Source: Algoriphagus taiwanensis (GTDB taxonomy: Bacteria > Bacteroidota > Bacteroidia > Cytophagales > Cyclobacteriaceae). Taken from it: a DNA stretch of 64,000 nt. A program made the translations under genes and the position numbers. Every line of letters starts with the position of its first letter. Positions within the stretch are counted from its first letter, which is position 1. Positions 26,295 through 33,790 of this stretch are shown in pieces. The notes below the pieces were generated by a model. The model saw nothing but the letters and a program-made list of their open reading frames with translations, ran no database searches and had not been told where the DNA came from. The stretch lies in NCBI RefSeq assembly GCF_036245645.1, contig NZ_BTPE01000015.1, positions 33,645-97,644 on the forward strand. The letters are read 5' to 3'.

Positions 26295-27938
26295 ATGGAG
26301 GCAAATAGAAATCATGCAGCCCAACCCTCCAAGGGTTCTGAACCCTTGGAGGGTTTGAAAGGGCGACGTATCGAAATCATGGATACCACACTGAGGGATG
26401 GAGAACAGACCTCGGGGGTTTCCTTTTTGCCTTCCGAAAAGCTTCAGATCGCCAAATTGCTGCTAGAGGAACTCAAAGTAGATCGTATTGAGGTGGCTTC
26501 GGCTAGGGTTTCCGAAGGAGAATTGGAAGGGGTTCAGAAAATCACCCAATGGGCGAGTCAAAAAGGCTATTTAGATCGCGTGGAGGTTTTGGGATTTGTG
26601 GATACACCGGTTTCTGTGGATTGGATTTTGGAGGCAGGCGCAAAAGTGCTCAACCTGCTGACCAAAGGATCCATGAATCATTTGGTTCATCAATTGAAGA
26701 AAACACCCGAGCAGCACTTCTCCGATATTCAAAAAAGCATCGCTTATGCCCAAGAAAAAGGGGTAGAAGTGAATGTTTACCTGGAAGACTGGTCTAACGG
26801 AATGCGGAATTCCAAGGAATACACGCTGAGCTTGATTGACTTTCTGGCCCATCAGCCCGTCAGAAGAATTATGCTTCCCGATACCTTGGGCTTGCTTAAT
26901 CCCGATGAAGTCCGAGTCTATTTCGATGAAATAGCGGCTTTGCACCCGGAGGTTCATTTTGATTTCCATGCGCACAATGATTACGACCTTTCTGTCGCCA
27001 ATGTGATGGAAGCGGTTTTGCAAGGGGCTTCTGGAATTCATACGACCGTGAATGGTTTGGGTGAAAGAGCAGGAAATGCTCCTTTGGAATCGGTTGTAGC
27101 AGTGATCAAAGACTTCACAGATTTGGAAATCGGTATTCAGGAGCAAAAGATTTTCCGGGTTTCCAAGCTGGTAGAGCAGTTTTCAGGACAGCATATCCCC
27201 GCCAATAAACCTGTGGTGGGAGAAAATGTCTTCACCCAAACGGCCGGAATCCATGCAGACGGGGACAATAAGAAAAATCTTTATTTCAACGATCTGATGC
27301 CGGAGAGATTCGGTCGTCAGCGGAAATATGCTTTGGGAAAGACCTCCGGCAAAGCAAATATTCTCAAGAATCTGGAGGAGTTGGGGATTTCTCTGGAAAA
27401 AGAAGAACTATCCAAAGTCACCCAACGAATTATAGAATTGGGAGACAAAAAGGAGCGAGTTACGACTGAAGATTTGCCTTACATCATTTCCGATGTCCTA
27501 CAAAACAACTCCATTGCCAAAACGATCAGCATCGAAGGCTACCACATGACTCATTCCAAGGGGTTGAAACCTACCGTGCAGCTTCGGATGAATATCCAAG
27601 GGAAGTTTTACGATGAAAGCGCCACAGGAGATGGGCAGTATGATTCCTTCATGCGGGCTTTGAAAAAGATTTACAAGTCTTTAGGTAAAGAGCTTCCTTT
27701 GCTGACAGATTACCATGTTTCGATTCCTCCGGGAGGAAAAACAGATGCCTTTGTGGAAACGGTAATTACCTGGGACTATGGGAAAATCTTTAAAACCAAG
27801 GGACTTGACCCTGACCAGACGGTAGCGGCGATGATGGCTACCGAAAAAATGCTCAACATCATCGAAAACATGAATTACCAACCCAAAAAAGAAGAATCCA
27901 CCTATTATGGAAATGAATATCGCGCTATTGCCGGGTGA
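26295..27938 (+). CDS. citramalate/2-isopropylmalate synthase family enzyme
   Basis: This 547-residue protein of the LeuA/CimA family has IEIMDTTLRDGEQTSGVSF, EVASARVSEGE, DFHAHNDYDLSVANV and NGLGERAGNAPLESVVA in the TIM barrel and a C-terminal LeuA-type regulatory domain. It is clearly not a recent copy of leuA in the same operon. A likely role is (R)-citramalate synthase, making 2-oxobutyrate from pyruvate and acetyl-CoA for isoleucine, with LeuCD and LeuB doing the later steps; no threonine deaminase gene lies here. Isopropylmalate synthesis is the alternative. The start is the ATG after the leuD stop; the frame opens eight codons earlier inside leuD. Residues 10-20 (QPSKGSEPLEG) are encoded by a perfect palindrome and look like an insertion. 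Confidence 0.85.
   Translation: MEANRNHAAQPSKGSEPLEGLKGRRIEIMDTTLRDGEQTSGVSFLPSEKLQIAKLLLEELKVDRIEVASARVSEGELEGVQKITQWASQKGYLDRVEVLGFVDTPVSVDWILEAGAKVLNLLTKGSMNHLVHQLKKTPEQHFSDIQKSIAYAQEKGVEVNVYLEDWSNGMRNSKEYTLSLIDFLAHQPVRRIMLPDTLGLLNPDEVRVYFDEIAALHPEVHFDFHAHNDYDLSVANVMEAVLQGASGIHTTVNGLGERAGNAPLESVVAVIKDFTDLEIGIQEQKIFRVSKLVEQFSGQHIPANKPVVGENVFTQTAGIHADGDNKKNLYFNDLMPERFGRQRKYALGKTSGKANILKNLEELGISLEKEELSKVTQRIIELGDKKERVTTEDLPYIISDVLQNNSIAKTISIEGYHMTHSKGLKPTVQLRMNIQGKFYDESATGDGQYDSFMRALKKIYKSLGKELPLLTDYHVSIPPGGKTDAFVETVITWDYGKIFKTKGLDPDQTVAAMMATEKMLNIIENMNYQPKKEESTYYGNEYRAIAG
26323..26355 (+). repeat. perfect palindrome inside the coding sequence of the LeuA/CimA-like gene
   Basis: AACCCTCCAAGGGTT (26323-26337) and AACCCTTGGAGGGTT (26341-26355) are perfect 15-base inverted arms with a CTG loop. 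The element keeps the frame and encodes the non-conserved N-terminal tail of the enzyme. It resembles a dispersed palindromic repeat that landed in a tolerant position. Confidence 0.8.
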
Positions 27939-28974
27939 CGGCATCGGTCCTGAGGTTATCGCTCAGGCAGTCAAAGTAGTCAATGCCATCGGGAAAAAGT
28001 TTGGTCACAACATATCTTATAAAGAAGGATTGGTCGGTGCCTGCGCCATCGATGCCACCGGAGATCCTTATCCGGATGCCACCCATGAGATTTGTGCAGG
28101 TTCTGACGCAGTTCTTTTTGGTGCGATCGGAGATCCGAAATACGACAACGACCCTAAAGCCAAGGTACGTCCTGAGCAAGGTTTGCTTAGAATGAGACAA
28201 AAACTCGGTCTTTTCGCCAACGTACGACCAACCTTTACTTTTCCTTCTTTGGTTCACAAGTCACCTTTGAAATTGGATCGAGTAGACGGAGTGGACTTTG
28301 TGTTCTTCCGTGAATTGACCGGTGGGGTTTATTTCGGCGAACCGAGAGGTCGAAATGAGCAAGGCACCAAAGCCTTCGATACTAACGTGTACAGCAAGGA
28401 AGAGATCGTTCGTTTGGCGAGAATGGGTTTTGAAGCTGCTCAGGGTAGAAGAAAACTCCTGACCTGCGTGGACAAAGCAAATGTGATGGCAACTTCGAGA
28501 TTGTGGAGAGAAACGGTTCAGGAACTCGCGCCTGAGTATCCGGATGTGAAAGTGGAATACGAATTTGTTGATGCCGTAGCCATGCGACTGATCCAATGGC
28601 CAAAAGCCTATGACGTTTTGATTACTGAAAACCTGTTTGGTGATATTTTGACTGACGAGGCTTCCGTGATTTCCGGTTCAATGGGCTTGATGCCATCTGC
28701 TTCTTTGGGTTCCAAAGTGAAGCTTTTCGAACCGATTCACGGGTCTTATCCTCAAGCTGCCGGAAAGGATATCGCCAATCCATTGGCAACGGTACTGTCT
28801 GCCGCCATGATGTTTGACTATGCCTTTGGATTGAAAGCCGAAGCTCAGGCGATTAGCGACGTGGTCAATCTGTCACTGGCAGAAGGCTATGTCACCGAAG
28901 ATATTGCCGATGGCGGAAAAGCCTACAAAACCTCTGAAGTCGGAGATTGGTTGGCGGCGAAGATTTTGGGCTAA
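27907..28974 (+). CDS. leuB: 3-isopropylmalate dehydrogenase
   Basis: This NAD-dependent oxidative decarboxylase performs the third leucine step and, in the citramalate route, also acts on methylmalate. At 355 residues it has IALLPGDGIGPEVIAQAVKVV, FGAIGDPKYD, the arginine motif RPEQGLLRMRQKLGLFANVRP, and the metal-binding DILTDEASVISGSMGLMPSASLG. It overlaps the end of the preceding synthase gene by 32 bases, so the start could be the ATG at 27907 or the one at 27913; either gives a normal N-terminus. It is the last gene of the operon, followed after about 20 bases by a terminator. Confidence 0.96.
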   Translation: MEMNIALLPGDGIGPEVIAQAVKVVNAIGKKFGHNISYKEGLVGACAIDATGDPYPDATHEICAGSDAVLFGAIGDPKYDNDPKAKVRPEQGLLRMRQKLGLFANVRPTFTFPSLVHKSPLKLDRVDGVDFVFFRELTGGVYFGEPRGRNEQGTKAFDTNVYSKEEIVRLARMGFEAAQGRRKLLTCVDKANVMATSRLWRETVQELAPEYPDVKVEYEFVDAVAMRLIQWPKAYDVLITENLFGDILTDEASVISGSMGLMPSASLGSKVKLFEPIHGSYPQAAGKDIANPLATVLSAAMMFDYAFGLKAEAQAISDVVNLSLAEGYVTEDIADGGKAYKTSEVGDWLAAKILG

Positions 28975-28996
28975 TATTCCAAGTCATAAAATGAAG

Positions 28997-29025
28997 AAAC
29001 CACCTCAGGAATGGGGTGGTTTTTT
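28997..29025 (+). terminator. intrinsic terminator of the ilv-leu operon (copy 1 of a duplicated sequence)
   Basis: AAACCACC (28997-29004) pairs with GGTGGTTT (29015-29022), followed by a T run to 29025. The 27-base stretch 28996-29022 recurs identically at 29657-29683, on the other side of a toxin-antitoxin cassette. Confidence 0.85.
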
Positions 29026-29047
29026 ATTCATAGGAGGAAGAATTCCG

Positions 29048-29066
29048 TTGAATGAATTAAATTCAA
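29048..29066 (+). promoter_or_regulatory. possible operator of the antitoxin gene
   Basis: TTGAAT (29048-29053) and ATTCAA (29061-29066) are inverted arms, with a nested palindrome GAATTAAATTC (29054-29064), 14 bases before the antitoxin start. Position and symmetry suggest an autoregulatory site; the AT-rich context makes chance possible. Confidence 0.3.
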
Positions 29067-29080
29067 AAAACTTTCAAATC

Positions 29081-29305
29081 ATGGAAAATTCGGTTCTCAA
29101 AGAAAAGCTTCATCATTTGGTCGATTCTGCTGACACCAAATTATTGGAGATTTTGTATTCGGTGGCCAGTGAATTTCATCAAACAGCTGATGATCTAACT
29201 CCTGAACAGCTAGCAGAACTGAAAAGAAGATTGGACTTGTTCGATGCTGGCAAGATGTTTTTTAGCACTTGGGATGAAATGATTTCAAAAATTGAAAATG
29301 AGTAA
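29081..29305 (+). CDS. small antitoxin-like protein (addiction module family)
   Basis: This 74-residue protein begins MENSVLKEKLHHLVDSADT and carries ELKRRLDLFDAGKMFFSTWDEM. It resembles the short helical antitoxins of Bacteroidota RelE/ParE modules, with a C-terminal tail that would cover the toxin. The reading frame is open much further upstream, through the leuB terminator, but conserved sequence starts at this ATG. Its TAA overlaps by one base the ATG of the toxin frame (TAATG), a typical toxin-antitoxin junction. The toxin is broken by a stop codon, so this may now be an orphan antitoxin. Confidence 0.75.
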   Translation: MENSVLKEKLHHLVDSADTKLLEILYSVASEFHQTADDLTPEQLAELKRRLDLFDAGKMFFSTWDEMISKIENE

Positions 29306-29613
29306 TGTCTTGGTCTATTAGCTATTCCAGTCAGGCCCAAGCAGATGTTCGAGTAGCGTTCAGGTATTACAAAGAAATCAGTGAATCTCTGGGGAAGTAT
29401 TTTTTGAGTGAGCTGAAGCATGCCTAAAAAGCCATACTTAATGCGCCTGAGGGATTTCAAGTAAGATTTTTTGATCGAGTCAGAGCATATCCACTTAAAA
29501 AATTCCTCTTTTTGGTTCTTTTTGTAGTAGTTGAAAAATCCGTTTATGTGGTGGCGGTTTTTAATACTAATCAGAACCCTGAGCTTATGGAGTCGAGATT
29601 GAAATCTGATTAA
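29305..29613 (+). pseudogene. RelE/ParE-family toxin, interrupted by a nonsense codon
   Basis: Reading on from the TAATG junction gives a 102-codon frame with an in-frame TAA at codon 41 (29425-29427). Before it is MSWSISYSSQAQADVRVAFR; after it are KAILNAPEGFQVRFFDRVRA, YPLKKF and ESRLKSD, the usual order of a ParE/RelE toxin: N-terminal helices, then the central strand and R/Y-rich core, then the end. The frame is otherwise intact, so a single change such as GAA to TAA explains it. The short intact piece of 40 residues lacks the catalytic half, so the toxin is probably inactive unless the stop is suppressed or is a sequencing error. Confidence 0.75.
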
Positions 29614-29656
29614 CTGATTGTAAAGTTTTTGGGATAAAATTTCCCTTATAGACGAT

Positions 29657-29683
29657 GAAACCACCTCAGGAATGGGGTGGTTT
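29657..29683 (+). repeat. second copy of the leuB terminator sequence
   Basis: GAAACCACCTCAGG...GTGGTTT, 27 bases, is identical to 28996-29022. The two direct copies lie 661 bases apart and bracket the antitoxin/broken-toxin pair. The hairpin is kept here, but the T run after it is interrupted (TTTCTTT). The copy lies six bases from the stop of the convergent Mrr-like gene. Confidence 0.85.
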
Positions 29684-29688
29684 CTTTA

Positions 29689-30588
29689 CTATTTCATATC
29701 TCTATATCGTTCGAAGAATTTCATATCGGGGTCATAAATTGTCTTAGGAATTACTCCTAATTCCTTTTTTTCAAACATTTCTACAAGCTTAGTGCCATCA
29801 ATCAATTCTAGTTTAATATTTGCTTTTTCAATTTCATGTGCAGCTTTGGCAAAATTTCCAGTGGTAATAATTAGTCCTTTTTCAACACTCCTTTTATTTG
29901 TCTCCATTACTCCAATAAAAGCTTGAACTTTTTCAGTGGGAACTGTACCCTGAAATCTTTTGCACTGAAAAAATACGCTAAGACTTACAAATGGATTTAG
30001 TTTTAAAGTGGCGTATCCGTCAATACCCCCATCATTTGACCTTTGGGTAATTTCAATATTTTCAAAATCATATTCCTTTAATAAGCGACCACAAAGATGC
30101 TCAAACCCTATAGGGGAGATGCTTTGTAGTACCTCGATTAAAGAGGGTTTAACCACAGATTGACCTTCTTCTGGTTCGGTAGTTTCAATTGCTGTTTCAA
30201 TCTTGTTTTTTTCCTGCTCCAGGGAATCTTTATTTTGTCTTAAATCTTGAAATATTTTGACCCACTTAAGAAAAATATCATAGGATTCAGACTCATTTAA
30301 TTTTGTTTTCCAGCCAATCTCAGATAAGGCCCATATTCCATGTTTAGAAGAATCCATTAGTCCCTCCCAAACTAGATATTGCCTTGCCCATGCAATTTGA
30401 TTTGGAAATTTAAGTTGGCCTGACTTTTCGTATTTTTCATTTAATACTTCCTCAGGAAGATTATAATTTTCCCCAATCCATTCTGAGATCTCCCTAGGTT
30501 TTGCCGAGCCTCCCAAAGCTCGAAGGGCCTCTAAAACTGGCCCAAAATATTTAATAAACTCAGCTTTGCTATTTTTTTTCTTTGCCAT
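29689..30588 (-). CDS. Mrr-like restriction endonuclease
   Basis: This 299-residue protein has an N-terminal winged-helix Mrr_N-type domain (about 11-95, ALGGSAKPREISEWIGENYNL, YLVWEGLMDSSKHGIWALSE). A charged Glu-rich linker follows, then a C-terminal Mrr catalytic domain (about 150-275). The PD-(D/E)XK-type active site is visible as NDGGIDGYA (D190) and FFQCKRF (Q208, K210). Related type IV enzymes cut methylated foreign DNA. It is the last gene of a four-gene overlapping unit with HEPN/MNT toxin-antitoxin genes and DUF2442, and its start overlaps the HEPN gene by 20 bases. The local DNA is visibly AT-richer than the flanking core genes, which suggests acquisition. Confidence 0.88.
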   Translation of the reverse strand: MAKKKNSKAEFIKYFGPVLEALRALGGSAKPREISEWIGENYNLPEEVLNEKYEKSGQLKFPNQIAWARQYLVWEGLMDSSKHGIWALSEIGWKTKLNESESYDIFLKWVKIFQDLRQNKDSLEQEKNKIETAIETTEPEEGQSVVKPSLIEVLQSISPIGFEHLCGRLLKEYDFENIEITQRSNDGGIDGYATLKLNPFVSLSVFFQCKRFQGTVPTEKVQAFIGVMETNKRSVEKGLIITTGNFAKAAHEIEKANIKLELIDGTKLVEMFEKKELGVIPKTIYDPDMKFFERYRDMK

Positions 30589-30922
30589 TTTTTAAAATTC
30601 CTTCTAATTGAAAAAGCAATTCTTCAAGGTCACTCTCTATGATTGACCAGACTATTTCGTAATCGATTCCAAAATATTCATGAACGATTCGATTTCGAAA
30701 TCCGCGTAGTTTTTTCCATTCGATTTGAGGATTCTCAAGTTTGAAATCTTCATCAATTCGGATCGATGCTTCTCCAATTACTTCAAAGTTCCTGACTACT
30801 GCATCGATAGTTTTATCATCTCTTAAAAAATCGTCATAGGTTAGTCCATTTGTATAATTCAAAATTTTCCCAGCAGATTCCCTCATGTCTTGAAGTAGCA
30901 AATCGATATCTCTTCTAGACAT
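30569..30922 (-). CDS. HepT-like HEPN toxin ribonuclease (DUF86)
   Basis: This 117-residue helical protein carries the HEPN motif RX4HXY as RNRIVHEY (R76, H81, Y83), the active site of HepT RNases; the Tyr is the residue AMPylated by the MntA partner in characterised systems. The N-terminus LLLQDMRESAGKILNYT and the segment AVVRNFEVIGEAS are typical of the family. It overlaps the upstream nucleotidyltransferase by eight bases and the downstream Mrr-like gene by 20, so it is part of one operon. All key residues are present. Confidence 0.9.
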   Translation of the reverse strand: MSRRDIDLLLQDMRESAGKILNYTNGLTYDDFLRDDKTIDAVVRNFEVIGEASIRIDEDFKLENPQIEWKKLRGFRNRIVHEYFGIDYEIVWSIIESDLEELLFQLEGILKNGKEKK

Positions 30923-31205
30923 AAATCAAATCCTCTTTTATCCTTTCAAAATATCGCTCTTTGATTCCTTTTTTGGAGACTAAATCGACTTTGATTCCAA
31001 GGATTTCCTCCAGTTCATCTGCTAATTCAATAAACTCGGAACCTACCCGGCTATGAAACTCTACCATCAAATCAAGGTCGCTTGTTGGCTTTTGTTCATT
31101 GCGAGCATAAGAACCAAAAATTGCCAAGTCCTTTATCGGGTACTTTTCAAAAAGCTCCTTTTTGTGGTCTTCTAATTTGGCTTTGATTTCTTTGAAGGTA
31201 TCCAT
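30915..31205 (-). CDS. MntA-like minimal nucleotidyltransferase antitoxin
   Basis: This 96-residue protein has the minimal nucleotidyltransferase motif GSX10DXD as GSYARNEQKPTSDLDLMVEF (G31-S32, D43, D45). In characterised HepT/MntA pairs it adds AMP to the HEPN toxin and so silences it. It lies one base after the DUF2442 gene and overlaps the HEPN gene by eight bases. The catalytic triad is complete (third acidic residue likely in IKVDLVSK), so the antitoxin should be active. Confidence 0.9.
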   Translation of the reverse strand: MDTFKEIKAKLEDHKKELFEKYPIKDLAIFGSYARNEQKPTSDLDLMVEFHSRVGSEFIELADELEEILGIKVDLVSKKGIKERYFERIKEDLIYV

Positions 31206-31206
31206 G

Positions 31207-31413
31207 TTACAATTTTAAGAGTTTTTCAACAGAAAGGTCCTCATCAATCAGTGGCCAATGAATTCCATAGCCTGAAGGTGAGAATTTATACAAATTACGT
31301 TCAGCCTCGGTTGCCTCCAATAGCTTTGCCGAAACTCGCTTTAAATCTATCACTTCCTTAAGACCGTTCTTCAGAATGATCAAATTATTGCCTTCAAACT
31401 GGATAGTAACCAT
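31207..31413 (-). CDS. DUF2442 family protein
   Basis: This 68-residue protein has the family signature SGYGIHWPLIDEDLSVEKLL at its C-terminus. DUF2442 proteins often occur as the second partner of DUF4160 in toxin-antitoxin-like pairs; no DUF4160 gene is present here. It is the first gene of the overlapping unit with the MNT/HEPN pair and the Mrr-like endonuclease. A DNA-binding or antitoxin-like role is possible but unproven. Confidence 0.85.
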   Translation of the reverse strand: MVTIQFEGNNLIILKNGLKEVIDLKRVSAKLLEATEAERNLYKFSPSGYGIHWPLIDEDLSVEKLLKL

Positions 31414-31435
31414 CTACTAATTACTTTTTACAATT

Positions 31436-31459
31436 TACCCTTCGACTCCGCTCAGGGTA
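31436..31459. repeat. dispersed-type small palindrome
   Basis: TACCCT and AGGGTA arms enclose TCGACTCCGCTC. The unit (minus strand CCTGAGCGGAGTCGAAGG) is of a kind I recall seeing scattered between genes in many bacterial genomes. It lies just upstream of the DUF2442 operon, next to an A/C-rich degenerate tract (31477-31520). Confidence 0.4.
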
Positions 31460-31526
31460 ACAAACCCGAAGCCTCACCAACTCAACAATTCAACAATTAA
31501 CCCTTAACCATTAACACTCAACTCCC

Positions 31527-32099
31527 CTAATCCCTCGCCGGATTGATCATGATATGCGCTCGGTGCGTTCCCGGATCCATAATCCACGGCAAGCCCGGTC
31601 CGGCAGGCTTCAGTGGTAGTCCGGTGCTTTCAGCAGTAGCCCAGGGGATATAGACCACTGAGCGGGTATAGGTGTTTTTAGCTTCACCTGTGACCCAATT
31701 CACATCTGAATGTTCTGCTGTCAGTGCATTTAAAAGGCTTCCCTGATCAGGAAGTTTGAGTTTGCCGGCTTTGGATTCAGCTTCCCGGATATTGAAAATC
31801 TCCTGGGCATTTTTCCCTTCTTTGCGAAGCGCCCATCCTCTTTCCATAAAAGGCTGAGAATTGACATGATAGCAAGAAACAGAAAGTCCTTCTCGATTAG
31901 GGTCATCCCCCAAACAAACGGTTTGATTCGTCCCTTTCCGCAGTAAAGTCCCATCAAAAGCATAAACGGTGGCTCCAGCCCGCTGATCTTCTGGTGCAGC
32001 TAATACGGCCAGTTTGATCTGGATTTCTTTGGAAGGTACAGTTTGGGAAAAGCTTATTCCACTAATTAGGAGTAAGCAAAAGAAAGGTAGAAGTTTCAT
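31527..32099 (-). CDS. secreted hypothetical protein
   Basis: From the chosen ATG this is a 190-residue protein with a good signal peptide (MKLLPFFCLLLISGISFSQ, cleavage after about residue 19). The frame opens 16 codons earlier, but those residues precede the signal peptide. The body contains LAVLAAPEDQRAGATVYAFD and ends ESTGLPLKPAGPGLPWIMDP...HIMINPARD. It has the look of a conserved family, but I do not recognise a named domain. Two cysteines (CLGDD, SCYHVN) could form a disulfide. It lies alone between the DUF2442 operon and the exopolysaccharide operon. Confidence 0.75.
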   Translation of the reverse strand: MKLLPFFCLLLISGISFSQTVPSKEIQIKLAVLAAPEDQRAGATVYAFDGTLLRKGTNQTVCLGDDPNREGLSVSCYHVNSQPFMERGWALRKEGKNAQEIFNIREAESKAGKLKLPDQGSLLNALTAEHSDVNWVTGEAKNTYTRSVVYIPWATAESTGLPLKPAGPGLPWIMDPGTHRAHIMINPARD

Positions 32100-32248
32100 G
32101 GCTGTGGTGTTTTGGGTTTTACCCAAGTTACCAAGATCAGCTGGCATATGAAACCCATGTTTCCTTATGGGGATGGATAACCAAGCCTAGTCTCTTTTTT
32201 TTAGCCTAAATAGACAACTTAGCCATCCCATTTCGCTTTTGTTCCGCC

Positions 32249-33790
32249 TTATTCCATTACCTCCAAAACCAATGACAGGTCATCCTCATACACCACTTTT
32301 GTCTTGAGAGGAATCCCGTGATACTCCAAGCGATCAAGAGCGGCTGCCACGACATCATTTGGATGAAGAGGGTGTGTCTCTTGGGTTATCACCAAGTAAT
32401 CCGCATAAATCATCGGTTCCTGAAGGCTATGCTGAAAATCAGGGCTAAAATGGCCCACCCAACTCGCTTCTTTGGGCAGTTTGCTTAGATGGGGGAAAAA
32501 GATTGCATCGTCAGCAAGAATCCTTGTTTTTCCTTTCTCAGCAAGAAAATTATTGATCGATTCTACACTCTTCCTTTCGGCAGATTCTACCGGTGGATGG
32601 AAGAGGGCTTCGAAAAACCTTCTCTCATGAATTGCAACCGAATAGTTGAAATAAAGAAACTCCAAAATCAACGTAACCAAGGCAATGAGTACGCTCACAA
32701 TCCTAAAGCTTCCAGAAGGGGTTTCTTTGGCACTGAAGAGGATCCCGGCCATACCAGCACCGGACAGCATACCAAGCAGTTGAAGGTTTAGGTTTAGGAT
32801 TTTTTCACCTGCAGCCTCGGAAATCACGTATCCCAAAGCCAAAAATGCAATCATTGGCAAGGCTGTGCTTTTTCCTTTTCTGAAGAAAAGATATAGGAGA
32901 GGTGCTGATAGGCATATAATCAACAACAAAAAGTAAAGATTTCCCAAGGAGAAGATTTTCCAATCCAAACTGTCGGATACATGCAAAGGTGTTTTTCCGC
33001 TGTAGCTGTTCCAGAAATCTGCAAGGCTGGTTTCATAGTAAAATACTCTTCCTCCAAAAACCTCATTGATCAGGTGAAAAATGCCATATCCCGATAGGGG
33101 TATAAATACCACAAGCAGAATTGAAGAGAAAAAGCCGGTGAAAAACTTTCTTCTCTGAGAGTCATTGCTGAATATGATGGAGGCTTTGGCGTAGAAATTT
33201 CCCCGAATTCCCTTGGCCTTGTAGAAGGAAATAAAGAAAAAGATCGGAATCAGCAGAATCAACAGCTTGAGAAAACTTCTGTCCAAAAGAAGAAAGACGC
33301 CGAGAAGAATACTCAAGGAAGCAAGGTGAAAGACGGAATAGTCTCGGATATAGCCCAGTATGAGCCAGAAAAACAGAAAATAAAAAGTAAGGTAAAGCGC
33401 AAAGCTACTTCCGCTGCTTCCTGCATACCATATGACCGGACTAAACAAAAGGTAAATCAGGGATGCCCAAGACCCTGAACGTCTTTCCCAGGCACTTTTA
33501 AACAAAAACACCCCTAAAATACCCATAACCAAGGCATTGAGGACATAGGTGCTTTGAATATCGGGAATCCAACTCAAAGCCAGACTTCCCAAAAACAACA
33601 AGGCGGGTTCTGTAAAATAGAAGGTTCGGAAAAAGCTGAAATCGTACCGAAACAGCTGATCTATTTTGTAATCAATAAAATAGGCTTCCAAGTGATAAAA
33701 TCCCTTCGTTCTCAAGAAATAGCCCATTGCCAGATATACTCCTGACAAGACCAAAACCGAAAGAATAGAAACAATGAGCTTGCTTTTCAT
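32249..33790 (-). CDS. polytopic inner-membrane protein of the exopolysaccharide operon
   Basis: This 513-residue protein has about ten hydrophobic helices and a soluble C-terminal part (about 390-513). The layout, with a long periplasmic loop after helix 1 (YKIDQLFRYDFSFFRTFYFTEPALLFLG), resembles GT-C/GT39-type lipid-linked glycosyltransferases, although a clear catalytic DE or DD motif is not evident. The C-terminal region (TRILADDAIFFPHLSK, MIYADYLVITQETHP) looks like the globular tail of such enzymes. It overlaps the GT2 synthase gene by four bases and is the last gene of the operon. A role in sugar transfer or polymer export is inferred from context. Confidence 0.7.
   Translation of the reverse strand: MKSKLIVSILSVLVLSGVYLAMGYFLRTKGFYHLEAYFIDYKIDQLFRYDFSFFRTFYFTEPALLFLGSLALSWIPDIQSTYVLNALVMGILGVFLFKSAWERRSGSWASLIYLLFSPVIWYAGSSGSSFALYLTFYFLFFWLILGYIRDYSVFHLASLSILLGVFLLLDRSFLKLLILLIPIFFFISFYKAKGIRGNFYAKASIIFSNDSQRRKFFTGFFSSILLVVFIPLSGYGIFHLINEVFGGRVFYYETSLADFWNSYSGKTPLHVSDSLDWKIFSLGNLYFLLLIICLSAPLLYLFFRKGKSTALPMIAFLALGYVISEAAGEKILNLNLQLLGMLSGAGMAGILFSAKETPSGSFRIVSVLIALVTLILEFLYFNYSVAIHERRFFEALFHPPVESAERKSVESINNFLAEKGKTRILADDAIFFPHLSKLPKEASWVGHFSPDFQHSLQEPMIYADYLVITQETHPLHPNDVVAAALDRLEYHGIPLKTKVVYEDDLSLVLEVME

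Noticed and set aside
29179..29664. Minus-strand frame of 161 codons across the toxin-antitoxin cassette
   Set aside because: Antisense to the antitoxin and toxin frames, which carry family-like sequence and the TAATG junction.
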